DNA from: Pseudomonas lactis
Lineage (GTDB): Bacteria > Pseudomonadota > Gammaproteobacteria > Pseudomonadales > Pseudomonadaceae
NCBI RefSeq assembly: GCF_001439845.1
Contig: NZ_JYLO01000008.1
Location: forward strand, 186,001-250,000
Direction: 5' to 3'
DNA length: 64,000 nt
How positions within the stretch are numbered: the stretch's first letter is position 1; every line of letters starts with the position of its first letter. Both the position numbers and the translations under genes were made by a program. Shown piece after piece: positions 22,546-31,081 of this stretch. The notes under the pieces were generated by a model. The model was not told the DNA's origin, did no database searches, and was given only the letters and a program-made list of their open reading frames with translations.

Positions 22546-24432
22546 TTATTCCTCAAGCTTTAACAGCGGCTCCTGGAAGCGCAGCAAACGCCCGGCATTA
22601 CCCAACACCAGCAAGGTACTGAGGTTATGCAGCACCGCCGCGATCATCGCGCCCGCCGCCCCCAACCAGCCAAATGCGGCGAATACCACAATGGCCAGCG
22701 TCCAGCCCAAGCCAATGATCACATTGACCTGCAACGTCTGCCGACACTGGCGGCTCAAGCGCACACAGGTGCCCAGGCGGCGCAAATCGCTGCCGATCAG
22801 CACCACGTCCGCCGAGGCCAGGGCGATGTCCGCACCGCCCGCGCCCATGGCCACACCGACCACACCGGCCTTGAGCGCCAGGGAGTCGTTGATGCCATCG
22901 CCCACCACCATTGGCCTGAAGCCACTGCTGATTTCGCCCAGCACGCGGTTGAGCTTGTCTTCCGGCAGCGCTTGGGCTTCGACATCACTGATGCCCACGT
23001 CCAGCGCCAGGCTGTCGGCCACGCTTTGGCGATCGCCGGTCAGCAGCAGTTGGCGGCCCAGGCCCAAGTCACGCAGCTCTTGCAGGGCCTGGCGCGCTTC
23101 GGGTTTGACGCTGTCGGCCAACAGCAGCCAGGCGAGGAACTCGCCGTTCAACGCCAGCCCGGCAATCGGGCCATCATGGGTGGGTACGGCGGTGGTGACG
23201 ATGCCCAACTGTTCAAATAACTCCGGCCGTCCCAGCGCCGCTTCGCCCTGCTCGGTCTGGGCAACCACGCCCAGGCCCTGACGCTCGCGGATGTCGCTAA
23301 GAACAAGCATCTGCTCCTGGCTCGCCAACCCCGCCAACGCTCGGCTGACCGGGTGACTGCTCGCCGAACCGAGGCTGGCCGCCAGGTTCAGCAGCGCTTG
23401 GCGATCCGGCACGCGGGTCTCGATGGACTGCAAGCGCAGGGTGCCAAAGGTCAGGGTGCCGGTCTTGTCGACCACCAGTGAAGTCAGGTCGGCCAGCTCT
23501 TCGAGGAACGCCGAGCTGCGAATCAGGATGCCATGGCGCGCCGCCACGGCAATCCCGGCAATCGCCGTGGCCGGTGCCGACAGCACCAAGGCACAGGGGC
23601 ACGCCGCTACCAGTACCGCGAGCATCGCCTGGGCGTCATTGGTGACAAACCAGGTGACGGCCGCCAGCAGCAACACCAGCACCATGTAGCTGCCGGCATA
23701 GCGCTCCAACAGCCGGGTGATCGGCGGCTTGGACCGCTCGGCGTTCTGCATCAGCGCAATGACTTTGCCCAACGTCGATTCGTTACCGGTGCGCGTGACC
23801 TCAAGACGCAGCAGGCCATCAAGGTTGATCGCCCCACCAAACACCTGCACGCCCACGCTGGCTTCCAACGGCACCGACTCGCCGGTGATCGGCGCCGTGT
23901 CCAGGCTCGCCTGGCCGGACAACACCACGCCATCGGCCGGCACGCGGTCGCCGGCGCGCACTTCGACGATATCGCCGGTGTTCAAGGTGCCGTTATCCAC
24001 TTCGGTGATGCTGCCGTCTGCCTGCACCAGGCGTGCGTGGCTGCGGGTGAGTTTGCCCAGGGCATGGATCGCTTCCTGGGAGCCAATCACGCTGCGCTCT
24101 TCCAGCACATGCCCAAAGATCATGATGATCGGCAGCAACGCGGCGGTGAGCAGATCGCCCGTGGCCCAGGCGCCGAGCATGGCCAGGGCGATCAATTGGT
24201 CGGTGATGCCGTGCAGGCTTGGAAAGCGCAGGCTGTACCAGGCTGAACGCATCACCGGCACCGCCACCAACAGCGAAGCCACGCCCAGCAGCAACTGGCT
24301 GACGCCGCTCTGGGCCGGCGCGAGCCAGCGCCACACCAGGCCCAGCATGAGCAAGCCCAGGGCGAGCATCGCCAAGGTCAATTGCCGGGCAGCGCTGCGC
24401 TGTTCGGCGGAGGTCAGCATGGGTGCGCTCAT
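22546..24432 (-). CDS. P1B-type heavy-metal transporting ATPase, without N-terminal metal-binding domain
   Basis: A 628-residue P-type ATPase. Landmarks in order: two hydrophobic pairs (about 20-65, 80-110), the actuator motif 'APITGESVPL', the CPC metal site in 'VAACPCALVLSAPA', the phosphorylation motif DKTGTLT, 'GSASSHPVSRAL' with the HP dipeptide typical of P1B enzymes, and 'VVGDGINDSLALK'. There is no N-terminal ferredoxin-like or His-rich metal domain. The last membrane segment has 'LHNLSTLLVLGNA' in place of the Asp-containing motif of ZntA or the HEGxT of cobalt pumps, so the metal cannot be assigned. It ends the operon of three SPFH genes and overlaps the gene before it by 4 bases; bufA2 starts 116 bases further on. 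Confidence 0.9.
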   Translation of the reverse strand: MSAPMLTSAEQRSAARQLTLAMLALGLLMLGLVWRWLAPAQSGVSQLLLGVASLLVAVPVMRSAWYSLRFPSLHGITDQLIALAMLGAWATGDLLTAALLPIIMIFGHVLEERSVIGSQEAIHALGKLTRSHARLVQADGSITEVDNGTLNTGDIVEVRAGDRVPADGVVLSGQASLDTAPITGESVPLEASVGVQVFGGAINLDGLLRLEVTRTGNESTLGKVIALMQNAERSKPPITRLLERYAGSYMVLVLLLAAVTWFVTNDAQAMLAVLVAACPCALVLSAPATAIAGIAVAARHGILIRSSAFLEELADLTSLVVDKTGTLTFGTLRLQSIETRVPDRQALLNLAASLGSASSHPVSRALAGLASQEQMLVLSDIRERQGLGVVAQTEQGEAALGRPELFEQLGIVTTAVPTHDGPIAGLALNGEFLAWLLLADSVKPEARQALQELRDLGLGRQLLLTGDRQSVADSLALDVGISDVEAQALPEDKLNRVLGEISSGFRPMVVGDGINDSLALKAGVVGVAMGAGGADIALASADVVLIGSDLRRLGTCVRLSRQCRQTLQVNVIIGLGWTLAIVVFAAFGWLGAAGAMIAAVLHNLSTLLVLGNAGRLLRFQEPLLKLEE

Positions 24433-25463
24433 TGTTCGGCTCCCTGGATGATCAAGCGGGAGTCGTCTTTGGGATCGACGGTGGTTACCGAACCGGCCTG
24501 GCCGAGAATCTTCGGCAGGCGTTCACGGTACAGACGCAACAGCAAACCGGGGTCTTTGACCTGGGCGAGGCTGGCAACGGTAGCGGTTTGCGCCTGGGCA
24601 TTGGCCAAGCGCTCGCTGGCCTGGGCATGGGCGACTTGCACCTGGCGGTCAGCCTCTTGGTTGGCGGTCTGGGTAAGTTTTTCCGCTTCAGTGCGGGCGT
24701 TGGCCACGGCTTTATCGGCTTGCTGGCTGGCGGTCAGTACGGCGTTGAACGCATTCACCGCAGGCCCTGGCAGGCTCGATTGCACATCGACGCGGGTGGC
24801 TTCGATACCCAGCCCCAAGCCGCTGGCCGCCAACTCCGCCAGGCGTTTATTAATGCCTTGCACCAGGTCGCCGCGCAGCCGCTCACGGCGTTCGGCGGCG
24901 CCATTGTCGCTGCCGATCAGTTCCGGGCGGGCTACCAGGATGGTGTCCAGATCCCGCGCAGCGGTGAGGGCCACGGCGCTGCGTGTCACCAGCCGATCCA
25001 GGGCCGGCAGCACGTGGTCGCCCTGCAACACAAAGGCGTAGGGCTCGGTCACCTTGTAGAACACCCGTACGTCCAACTGCACCACCCCGGCATCGCCGGT
25101 CAGCAGGTAGCCGGAACCGGCCAGGGCATCGCTCAAGGGCGTGGCGAAACTGGCCACGCGATCGGCCTGCAACGCCGCATCGGAACGCAGCAGGTTTTCT
25201 ACCCGGCGTTCGATCACCCGGTCGGCCGCTGGCAACAGGACGACTTGTTCGAAGGGTTGCGGCCAGGCCAGCAACAATCCGGCGTTCTGAATGCGATCAA
25301 GGGCGCCGAAGTGCAAGACCACGGCGCGATTCTGCGGGTCGATCTGGCGCACGTTGGAAAAGGCCCAGGCCAACGCCGCCAATACGGTGACCGCGTAGAG
25401 TGCCAGGAACGTCAGGCGCCCGGCCTGGATCCACGGGCTGTCCGGGCTTTCAGGCTCGCTCAT
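24429..25463 (-). CDS. SPFH-domain membrane protein, HflK/HflC-like (third in operon)
   Basis: A 344-residue protein with one N-terminal membrane segment (about 17-36, LTFLALYAVTVLAALAWAF), an SPFH/Band 7 domain starting at 'VRQIDPQNRAVVLHFGALDR', and a long Ala/Gln/Glu-rich coiled coil (about 225-310) with 'ANQEADRQVQVAHAQASERL'. SPFH proteins assemble into large cages or microdomains; HflK/HflC do so around the FtsH protease. It overlaps the gene before (25460) and the ATPase gene after by 4 bases each, so the proteins are likely made together. It is not the standard hflKC pair, which lies next to hfq-hflX in Pseudomonas. Confidence 0.84.
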   Translation of the reverse strand: MSEPESPDSPWIQAGRLTFLALYAVTVLAALAWAFSNVRQIDPQNRAVVLHFGALDRIQNAGLLLAWPQPFEQVVLLPAADRVIERRVENLLRSDAALQADRVASFATPLSDALAGSGYLLTGDAGVVQLDVRVFYKVTEPYAFVLQGDHVLPALDRLVTRSAVALTAARDLDTILVARPELIGSDNGAAERRERLRGDLVQGINKRLAELAASGLGLGIEATRVDVQSSLPGPAVNAFNAVLTASQQADKAVANARTEAEKLTQTANQEADRQVQVAHAQASERLANAQAQTATVASLAQVKDPGLLLRLYRERLPKILGQAGSVTTVDPKDDSRLIIQGAEQ

Positions 25464-26458
25464 GGCTGCAGGTCCTTGGGCCCGTCCACCAAGGCGCGGA
25501 ACGGCGCGGCGTCGGTGCGCAGGATGATCTTGGTCCCCGGCGTGACCACCGTGCCCAAGGTATCCAGCGAGCGCAGCAGGTTGTACAGCTGCGGATTGCC
25601 AGCGTAGGCACGACCATAAATCTGCGCGGCTTCGACACGCGACTGCGCTTCGATATCAGCGGCTTTCACAGTGGCATCGGCCTGCATGATGCGCGCATCA
25701 CGTTCGGCAGCGGAGCGGATCTGCGCGGCTTCGCGCTTGCCCACGGCAGTGCGTTCGGTGGCGATGGTTTCACGCTCGGCGCGCATGCGGTCAACCGTGG
25801 CGGTGAGGGTCACCGACGGCAACGTCAGGCGCTCGATGCCGACCTGCGCCACGCGCACACCATAAGTGGTGAGCAATTGCTGATCAATCTGCTGGCGCAA
25901 CTGCGCTTCAAAATCGGCGATGCGCACTTGGCTGGCGTCGGTATTGATCAAGCTGGACAGGTCAAAGCTGGCTGCGGTGGTTTCCAACGCCGAGCCGACG
26001 AAGGTACGAATCTGCCGCGCCGCCTCATCAGGCTGGTTCTGCACCGCACGCATAAAACGCTGCACGTTGTCGGCATCGCCCTGCACCTGCCACGCCACAT
26101 AGGCCTGCACAATAATCCGCAAGCCATCGCGGGTGCCCACATCCTGCAGGCCGCTGGAGGTGGTGCGCAGACGCAGGTCCACCGGGATCGCCGCTTCGAA
26201 CGGTGCCGGCCAGCGCCAACCCAGGCCCGGTTCCAGCAACACACGCGCGGGGTTGCCGAAGCGGGTAATCACCGTGGCCTCACCGGAACGCACTTGCACC
26301 AGGCTTGCCGCTGCCACGGCAAACAGCACCAGCAACACCGCCCACGCCATGCGACGCCAGGGAAAAGGCCCGGCCGCCTGCTCATCGCCGTGATGGTGAT
26401 AGTGGTGGCCGTGATGGTGGTGATGACCGTGATCATGATCGTGGGAATGAGCGCTCAA
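25460..26458 (-). CDS. SPFH-domain protein with His-rich N-terminus, HflC-like
   Basis: A 332-residue SPFH protein. Its first 23 residues hold 14 His (for example SHDHDHGHHHHHGHHYHHH), a likely metal-binding tail on the cytoplasmic side if the topology follows HflC. One membrane segment follows (about 37-56), then the SPFH domain from 'VRSGEATVITRFGNPARVLL' to 'VAQVGIERLTLPSVTLTATV', and an Ala/Glu-rich helix ending in 'IYGRAYAGNPQLYNLLRSL', close to the C-terminal part of HflC. It lies second in the operon, 12 bases after the large SPFH gene. The His tail next to a metal ATPase gene suggests metal sensing or buffering at the membrane; this is inference. Confidence 0.86.
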   Translation of the reverse strand: MSAHSHDHDHGHHHHHGHHYHHHGDEQAAGPFPWRRMAWAVLLVLFAVAAASLVQVRSGEATVITRFGNPARVLLEPGLGWRWPAPFEAAIPVDLRLRTTSSGLQDVGTRDGLRIIVQAYVAWQVQGDADNVQRFMRAVQNQPDEAARQIRTFVGSALETTAASFDLSSLINTDASQVRIADFEAQLRQQIDQQLLTTYGVRVAQVGIERLTLPSVTLTATVDRMRAERETIATERTAVGKREAAQIRSAAERDARIMQADATVKAADIEAQSRVEAAQIYGRAYAGNPQLYNLLRSLDTLGTVVTPGTKIILRTDAAPFRALVDGPKDLQP

Positions 26459-26470
26459 CAGACAGACTCC

Positions 26471-28396
26471 TTATTGAACGGCTTTGCGCGGCGCCGACGG
26501 GTCGGCGGGCAAGGTAAAAGAACGCAGATCGATCGTCGGCGCACTGTCGGCACCCAAACGATGATCCAGAATAAGCAGCTTGGCCTGGGCCAGGCCCTGG
26601 CTCAGTTGGCCCAGGTACTGTTCCAGCACGAAGGCTTGGCCCGCAGCGGCGTAGGCCTTTTGTTCGGCGGCAAAGCGCAGGTTCGCTGCTTGGGCGCCGG
26701 CATTCACTTCGCGGGCACTGGCCTGGGCCTGATCGCGAGCAGTGCTGGCTTGCAGCAGCGCCTGGTTGGTCTGTTCGCTGGCGACACCGCGTTCACGGGC
26801 GATCAGCGCCTGGGCGCCGATCTGCGCGGCTTGCACACCGTGGTAAGCGTTAGCGGCACCGGCCGGCGGGTGGATCGCCTCGACCACCGTGGCGAGGATT
26901 TCCACACCGCTGTCGAGGGTTTGCAGGTCGGCTTGCACACTGCGGCCAATCTCGTCGGCGAGGCTGGTGCGCTCTTCCCCGAGTAATTCATCCAGGGTGC
27001 GCGACGCGAAATCGTGCACCAGGATGCGGCTGGCGGTGCTGCGGATCAGGGTCGGGATATCCGCGCTGTTGTAGGTGGCGGCAAGCGCAGCCTGATCGGT
27101 GAGGCCGATGCGGTAGACAAAGCGCACGTCCATATTGACGATCTGGAAGCCCTGCTTGCCGCCGCTGCTGCTGGCAATGACCTGGGATTTGTCATTCACA
27201 TGGCTGGCGTCCCACAGGCGGTTGGCGATCAACGGCGCCGGGCCTTCGGCTGCGGCCAGCTCCGGTGTGGCGGCGTCACTGACGCTGGTCGCCAGCTCAT
27301 GCACCACGCCGTTTTCAACATTCAGTACGCGGCCCAACGGCCACGGTAAGCCCGCATGCAACCCGGGGCCGAACACCTCGACCGGTTTACCAAAGCGCTC
27401 ATAAATCCCACGGCCTTGCAGGGGCACTTCATGCACACCGGTCAGCGCCCAACCTACCGCCAGCACCACCAGCAACACCGGGAAAAACGCTCGGCGCATG
27501 TAGGTAAAGGCCCAGATCTGGCGCAGGTCGATGCCAAAGCGGTTGTGCAGTTCATGCTGCAACGCCAGCAAGGGCTGAGGCGGCCAACGCAGTAGGCCGG
27601 CGATAAAACTCTGCGCCATCAAGCGCGGTTCGAGGCGCGGCTGGCGCGGGCTGAACAGCGAGAGCACGCCCCTGAGCAGGAACTCCAGCGCCACCAACGC
27701 CGGCAACAGCCCGATGAGAGTGGCCAGGCGCAACGGCCAGACCGACTCCGCATTGGCAAACAGCAGGCAGATCGCGCTGAGCACCAGGCAAATAATTGCC
27801 ATCCGGCTCAACTGCGCCAACTGTGAGGCTTCCGGCCATTGGGCAGCGGTTTCCTGGGCCAAACGGCGTTCGAATACCAACAGGCCAAACGTCAGGGCCA
27901 ATGCGAGCGCTGCGCCAATACTTGCCGACTGCCCGATGGCGGCAGCGGGCAAGCCCAAGTTCCAGAACTGCAGGATGCTGACCAGCGCCAACAGCGACCA
28001 GCCGCCCAACCACAGCACCGGCGCGCCAATCTGCGCCAACAGGCCGTTGCCGAACCGGTTGATCAGGCCCTTGTGCCAAGGAGTGGGCTCGCTGAGAGGT
28101 TCGATCAACTCGCCGCTCGGCGCTTCCAGAGCCTGGGCACGCCAATCGGCCACCCACCAGGCCGACTGCAACCCGGCCACCAGCAGCAGCAAGGCCGACG
28201 CGCAGTTGATCAATACCACCGGCCAGATCGACAGCGGTGCAAACAACGCTACGAACAGCGCCAATATCCAACCGCTGAGGGCCAGGGTCGTCAGGCCGAT
28301 ACCGGCCTGGCGCAATCGACGGGCGTGGAACAGCCCCTGCTGAAAACGCGCGAGGCCTTCAACCGAAGCCCCGTCAGCCTCTAGATCCACTTGCAT
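26471..28396 (-). CDS. Large HflK-like SPFH protein with polytopic N-terminal region
   Basis: A protein of about 641 residues, well above the 400 or so of normal HflK. The first half has several hydrophobic segments (about 35-85, 135-180, 200-245), a further membrane segment near 310, and then an SPFH domain from 'PLQGRGIYERFGKPVEVFGP' with 'GLHAGLPWPLGRVLNVENG', typical of HflK. An Ala/Gln-rich helix closes it. The start is uncertain: ATG 28396 is taken, but GTG at 28411 is equally open and neither has a strong ribosome-binding site. It is the first gene of the SPFH-ATPase operon, with a Zur-like palindrome about 30 bases upstream. Confidence 0.82.
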   Translation of the reverse strand: MQVDLEADGASVEGLARFQQGLFHARRLRQAGIGLTTLALSGWILALFVALFAPLSIWPVVLINCASALLLLVAGLQSAWWVADWRAQALEAPSGELIEPLSEPTPWHKGLINRFGNGLLAQIGAPVLWLGGWSLLALVSILQFWNLGLPAAAIGQSASIGAALALALTFGLLVFERRLAQETAAQWPEASQLAQLSRMAIICLVLSAICLLFANAESVWPLRLATLIGLLPALVALEFLLRGVLSLFSPRQPRLEPRLMAQSFIAGLLRWPPQPLLALQHELHNRFGIDLRQIWAFTYMRRAFFPVLLVVLAVGWALTGVHEVPLQGRGIYERFGKPVEVFGPGLHAGLPWPLGRVLNVENGVVHELATSVSDAATPELAAAEGPAPLIANRLWDASHVNDKSQVIASSSGGKQGFQIVNMDVRFVYRIGLTDQAALAATYNSADIPTLIRSTASRILVHDFASRTLDELLGEERTSLADEIGRSVQADLQTLDSGVEILATVVEAIHPPAGAANAYHGVQAAQIGAQALIARERGVASEQTNQALLQASTARDQAQASAREVNAGAQAANLRFAAEQKAYAAAGQAFVLEQYLGQLSQGLAQAKLLILDHRLGADSAPTIDLRSFTLPADPSAPRKAVQ

Positions 28397-28423
28397 CTGC
28401 TCAACGCCCACTTGTACACAATT

Positions 28424-28438
28424 CGTTACGATATAACA
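28424..28438. promoter_or_regulatory. Candidate Zur-like operator upstream of the SPFH-ATPase operon
   Basis: Read on the minus strand the site is TGTTATATCGTAACG, which agrees with the Zur boxes of this window at 11 of 15 positions, including the full TGTTATA half and TAAC of the other half. The left arm of the palindrome is imperfect. It lies about 30 bases before the large SPFH gene, where a repressor site would be expected. Confidence 0.5.
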
Positions 28439-28469
28439 CGAAGCGTGAAATTTTTGTTCGAAACCCCGG

Positions 28470-28566
28470 TAGGAGCGAGCTTGCTCGCGAAAAACCTCAA
28501 CGATAACGCGGGCATCCTGAATATATGCGGCGCTTGTGAGTTTTTCGCGAGCAAGCTCGCTCCTAC
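28470..28566. repeat. REP doublet (group I), inverted pair
   Basis: Arms TAGGAGCGAGCTTGCTCGCG and its inverted partner are separated by about 50 bases in the region between the divergent SPFH operon and the ynb-like lipid operon. Confidence 0.88.
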
Positions 28567-28699
28567 ATTGGCCCCTAATCGTGCTGAGAGTGTGACTAAC
28601 CCCCTATAAACACGAGCCATCACTGGTGTCGGCTGCGATTAGTCGGCACACTTCAGAACAGTTTTTCGCGGGTTCACGGACAAGGAAGCGCCACCCCCC

Positions 28700-29320
28700 A
28701 TGATTTCCATCTACCAGCTCAAACCGCGTTTTCAAAACCTGCTGCGCCCTCTCGTGCAGCGCCTCTATGACAACGGCACCACCGCCAACCAGATCACCGT
28801 GCTGGCCGGGGTTTTTTCCCTGCTGGTGGGGCTGTTGATCGCGGGCTTTGCCCAACACCTCTGGCTGTTTGCGCTGATCCCGCTATGGATGATTCTGCGC
28901 ATGGCCCTCAATGCCATCGACGGCATGCTGGCCCGGGAATTCGGCCAACAGTCGCGCCTCGGTGCTTATCTCAATGAACTGTGCGATGTGATCGCCGACA
29001 GCGCGCTGATCCTGCCCTTTGCATTGATCCCCAATGTGAGCCTGGCGCCGGTGCTGCTGGTGGCGCTGCTTGCGGTATTCAGCGAATACGCCGGGGTGCT
29101 GGGGCCGATGGTGGGCGCGTCGCGCCGTTATGACGGGCCCATGGGCAAGAGTGATCGGGCGTTCGTACTCGGCGTGTTGGCCACGGGCGTGGCGCTGGGC
29201 TGGCTCGGCGCCGGTTGGGTGGAGGTGGTGATGTGGCTGGTGGCCGCCCTGCTCGCCTATACCTTGGTCAACCGAGTGCGTCAGGGCCTCAAAGAACAAC
29301 AAACTTCCCCTTCTGCATAA
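28700..29320 (+). CDS. CDP-alcohol phosphatidyltransferase family protein (YnbA-like)
   Basis: A 206-residue membrane protein with about six hydrophobic segments. The CDP-alcohol phosphotransferase motif is present as DGMLAR (Asp74-Arg79), Gly88 and Asp96. Two of the four conserved Asp are Asn: position 71 ('NAIDG') and position 92 ('GAYLNELCD'). The enzyme would transfer a phosphatidyl group from CDP-diacylglycerol to an alcohol; the acceptor is unknown. It is the first gene of a six-gene lipid operon that matches E. coli ynbABCD in content, and corresponds to YnbA. The methyltransferase fusion gene follows after 10 bases. Confidence 0.85.
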   Translation: MISIYQLKPRFQNLLRPLVQRLYDNGTTANQITVLAGVFSLLVGLLIAGFAQHLWLFALIPLWMILRMALNAIDGMLAREFGQQSRLGAYLNELCDVIADSALILPFALIPNVSLAPVLLVALLAVFSEYAGVLGPMVGASRRYDGPMGKSDRAFVLGVLATGVALGWLGAGWVEVVMWLVAALLAYTLVNRVRQGLKEQQTSPSA

Positions 29321-29330
29321 GGATTTTGCG

Positions 29331-31079
29331 ATGCGCGAACAGCAACAGCACACCTTCAGTACCCATGATGGCGTCGAGCTTTTCTATCGGCACTGGCCGG
29401 CCACGGCAGGTGCCGGGCCGCGCAAGGCGATCCTGTTGTTCCATCGCGGCCACGAACACTCAGGGCGCATTGCCCACCTGGTGGATGAACTGGGCCTGCC
29501 TGAATTCGACTTCTTCGCCTGGGACGCCCGTGGCCATGGCCAATCCCCTGGCGAGCGCGGCGACAGCCCCAGCTTTGCCACCAGCGCCCGCGACGTGCAG
29601 ACTTTCTGTGACCACATCAATGCCACCTACGGCATCGAAGAGGAAGACCTCGCCGTGATCGCCCAAAGCGTCGGCGCGGTGATCGCGGCCACCTGGGTTC
29701 ATGATTACGCGCCAAAAATCCGCGCTCTGGTGCTCGCCTCGCCCGCCTTCAAGGTCAAGCTGTACGTGCCCTTCGCCCGCCCCGGCCTGGCCTTGATGCG
29801 CAAGTTCAAGGGCAACTTTTTCGTCAACAGCTACGTCAAGGCCAAGTTCCTCAGCCATGACCCCGAACGCGTGGCGTCCTACGACAGCGATCCGCTGATC
29901 ACCAAAGCCATTTCGGTGAATGTGCTGCTGGGCCTGTACGAAGCGGCCGACCGGGTTGTAGCCGACGCCCAGGCGATCCAGGTGCCGACCCAGTTGCTTA
30001 TCTCCGGCTCCGATTTTGTGGTGCACCGTAAACCCCAGCAGCAGTTTTTCGACCGCCTCGGCAGCCTGAAAAAAGAGCGGCATATCCTCCCCGGTTTTTT
30101 CCACGACACCCTCGGCGAACGTGATCGCGCCGTGGCCGTGAGCAGCGCCAAACGCTTTATTTTGCAGAACTTCGCACACCCGCTGGACCGCGCCTCTCTA
30201 CTGGACGCCGACAAACTTGGCGCCACGTGCGCCGAATCCGAATCCCTCGCCGCGCCGTTGCCACGCAATTCCCTGCGCGACCTGTACTGGCGCATGACCC
30301 GCGCCAGCATGGGCCTGGGTAAAAACCTGTCGGATGGGGTGAAGCTGGGCTTCGACACCGGCTTCGATTCCGGCAGCACCCTGGACTACGTGTATCGCAA
30401 TAAGCCTGCCGGCAAGGGCGGGCTGGGGCGGATGATCGATACCAATTACCTCAATTCCATTGGCTGGCGCGGTATTCGCCAGCGCAAGCTGAACGTCGAG
30501 GAGCTGCTGCGCCTGGCCATGGCCAAGCTGCGTGATGACCAACGCGAAGTGCGCATTGTCGACATCGCCGCCGGCCACGGCCGCTACATCCTGGAAGCCT
30601 TGCAAGGCGTATCGCCGCTGCCGGAATCGATCCTGCTGCGCGACTACAGCGACATCAACGTGCGCGACGGTGGCGCGCTGATTCGCGAGAAGGGCCTGGG
30701 GGACATCGCCCACTTCGTCAAAGGCGATGCGTTCGACCGCGCTGACCTGGCTGCCCTGGACCCTAAGCCGACACTGGCCGTGGTGTCCGGCCTGTACGAA
30801 TTGTTTGCCGATAACGCCATGGTCGGCGGCTCGCTGGCGGGCCTGGCCGAAGCTGTGGAGCCAGGTGGTTACCTGGTCTACACCGGCCAACCGTGGCACC
30901 CACAATTGGAGCTGATTGCCCGCGCGCTCACCAGCCACCGTCAGGGCCAGGCTTGGGTAATGCGCCGGCGTAGCCAGGCGGAAATGGACCAACTCGTCGA
31001 AGCGGCGGGCTTTCGCAAGGTCACCCAGCGCGTGGATGAGTGGGGCATTTTCACCGTGTCCCTGGCACAGAAGATCTGA
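29331..31079 (+). CDS. Alpha/beta hydrolase - SAM methyltransferase fusion (YnbC-like)
   Basis: A 582-residue two-domain protein. The N-terminal half (about 1-285) is an alpha/beta hydrolase of the monoacylglycerol-lipase type: 'FHRGHEHSGRIAHLV', 'DARGHGQSPGERGD', and the nucleophile elbow 'IAQSVGAVIAA' with Ser in AxSxG. The C-terminal half (about 380-580) is a class I methyltransferase with the SAM motif 'VRIVDIAAGHGRYILEALQG'. The same fusion is found in E. coli YnbC. It lies between the CDP-alcohol transferase and the phosphatase gene (2-base spacing to the latter), so lipids or lipid head groups are the probable substrates; no reaction is known. Confidence 0.87.
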   Translation: MREQQQHTFSTHDGVELFYRHWPATAGAGPRKAILLFHRGHEHSGRIAHLVDELGLPEFDFFAWDARGHGQSPGERGDSPSFATSARDVQTFCDHINATYGIEEEDLAVIAQSVGAVIAATWVHDYAPKIRALVLASPAFKVKLYVPFARPGLALMRKFKGNFFVNSYVKAKFLSHDPERVASYDSDPLITKAISVNVLLGLYEAADRVVADAQAIQVPTQLLISGSDFVVHRKPQQQFFDRLGSLKKERHILPGFFHDTLGERDRAVAVSSAKRFILQNFAHPLDRASLLDADKLGATCAESESLAAPLPRNSLRDLYWRMTRASMGLGKNLSDGVKLGFDTGFDSGSTLDYVYRNKPAGKGGLGRMIDTNYLNSIGWRGIRQRKLNVEELLRLAMAKLRDDQREVRIVDIAAGHGRYILEALQGVSPLPESILLRDYSDINVRDGGALIREKGLGDIAHFVKGDAFDRADLAALDPKPTLAVVSGLYELFADNAMVGGSLAGLAEAVEPGGYLVYTGQPWHPQLELIARALTSHRQGQAWVMRRRSQAEMDQLVEAAGFRKVTQRVDEWGIFTVSLAQKI

Positions 31080-31081
31080 AC

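Noticed and set aside
24423..26986. Two long plus-strand frames opposite the SPFH genes
   Set aside because: The minus-strand frames have membrane anchors, SPFH domains and 4-base overlaps, so they are the real genes.
28412..28699. Possible RNA gene in the spacer between the SPFH and lipid operons
   Set aside because: The strong inverted repeats are a REP doublet with copies elsewhere; nothing else there suggests an RNA gene.
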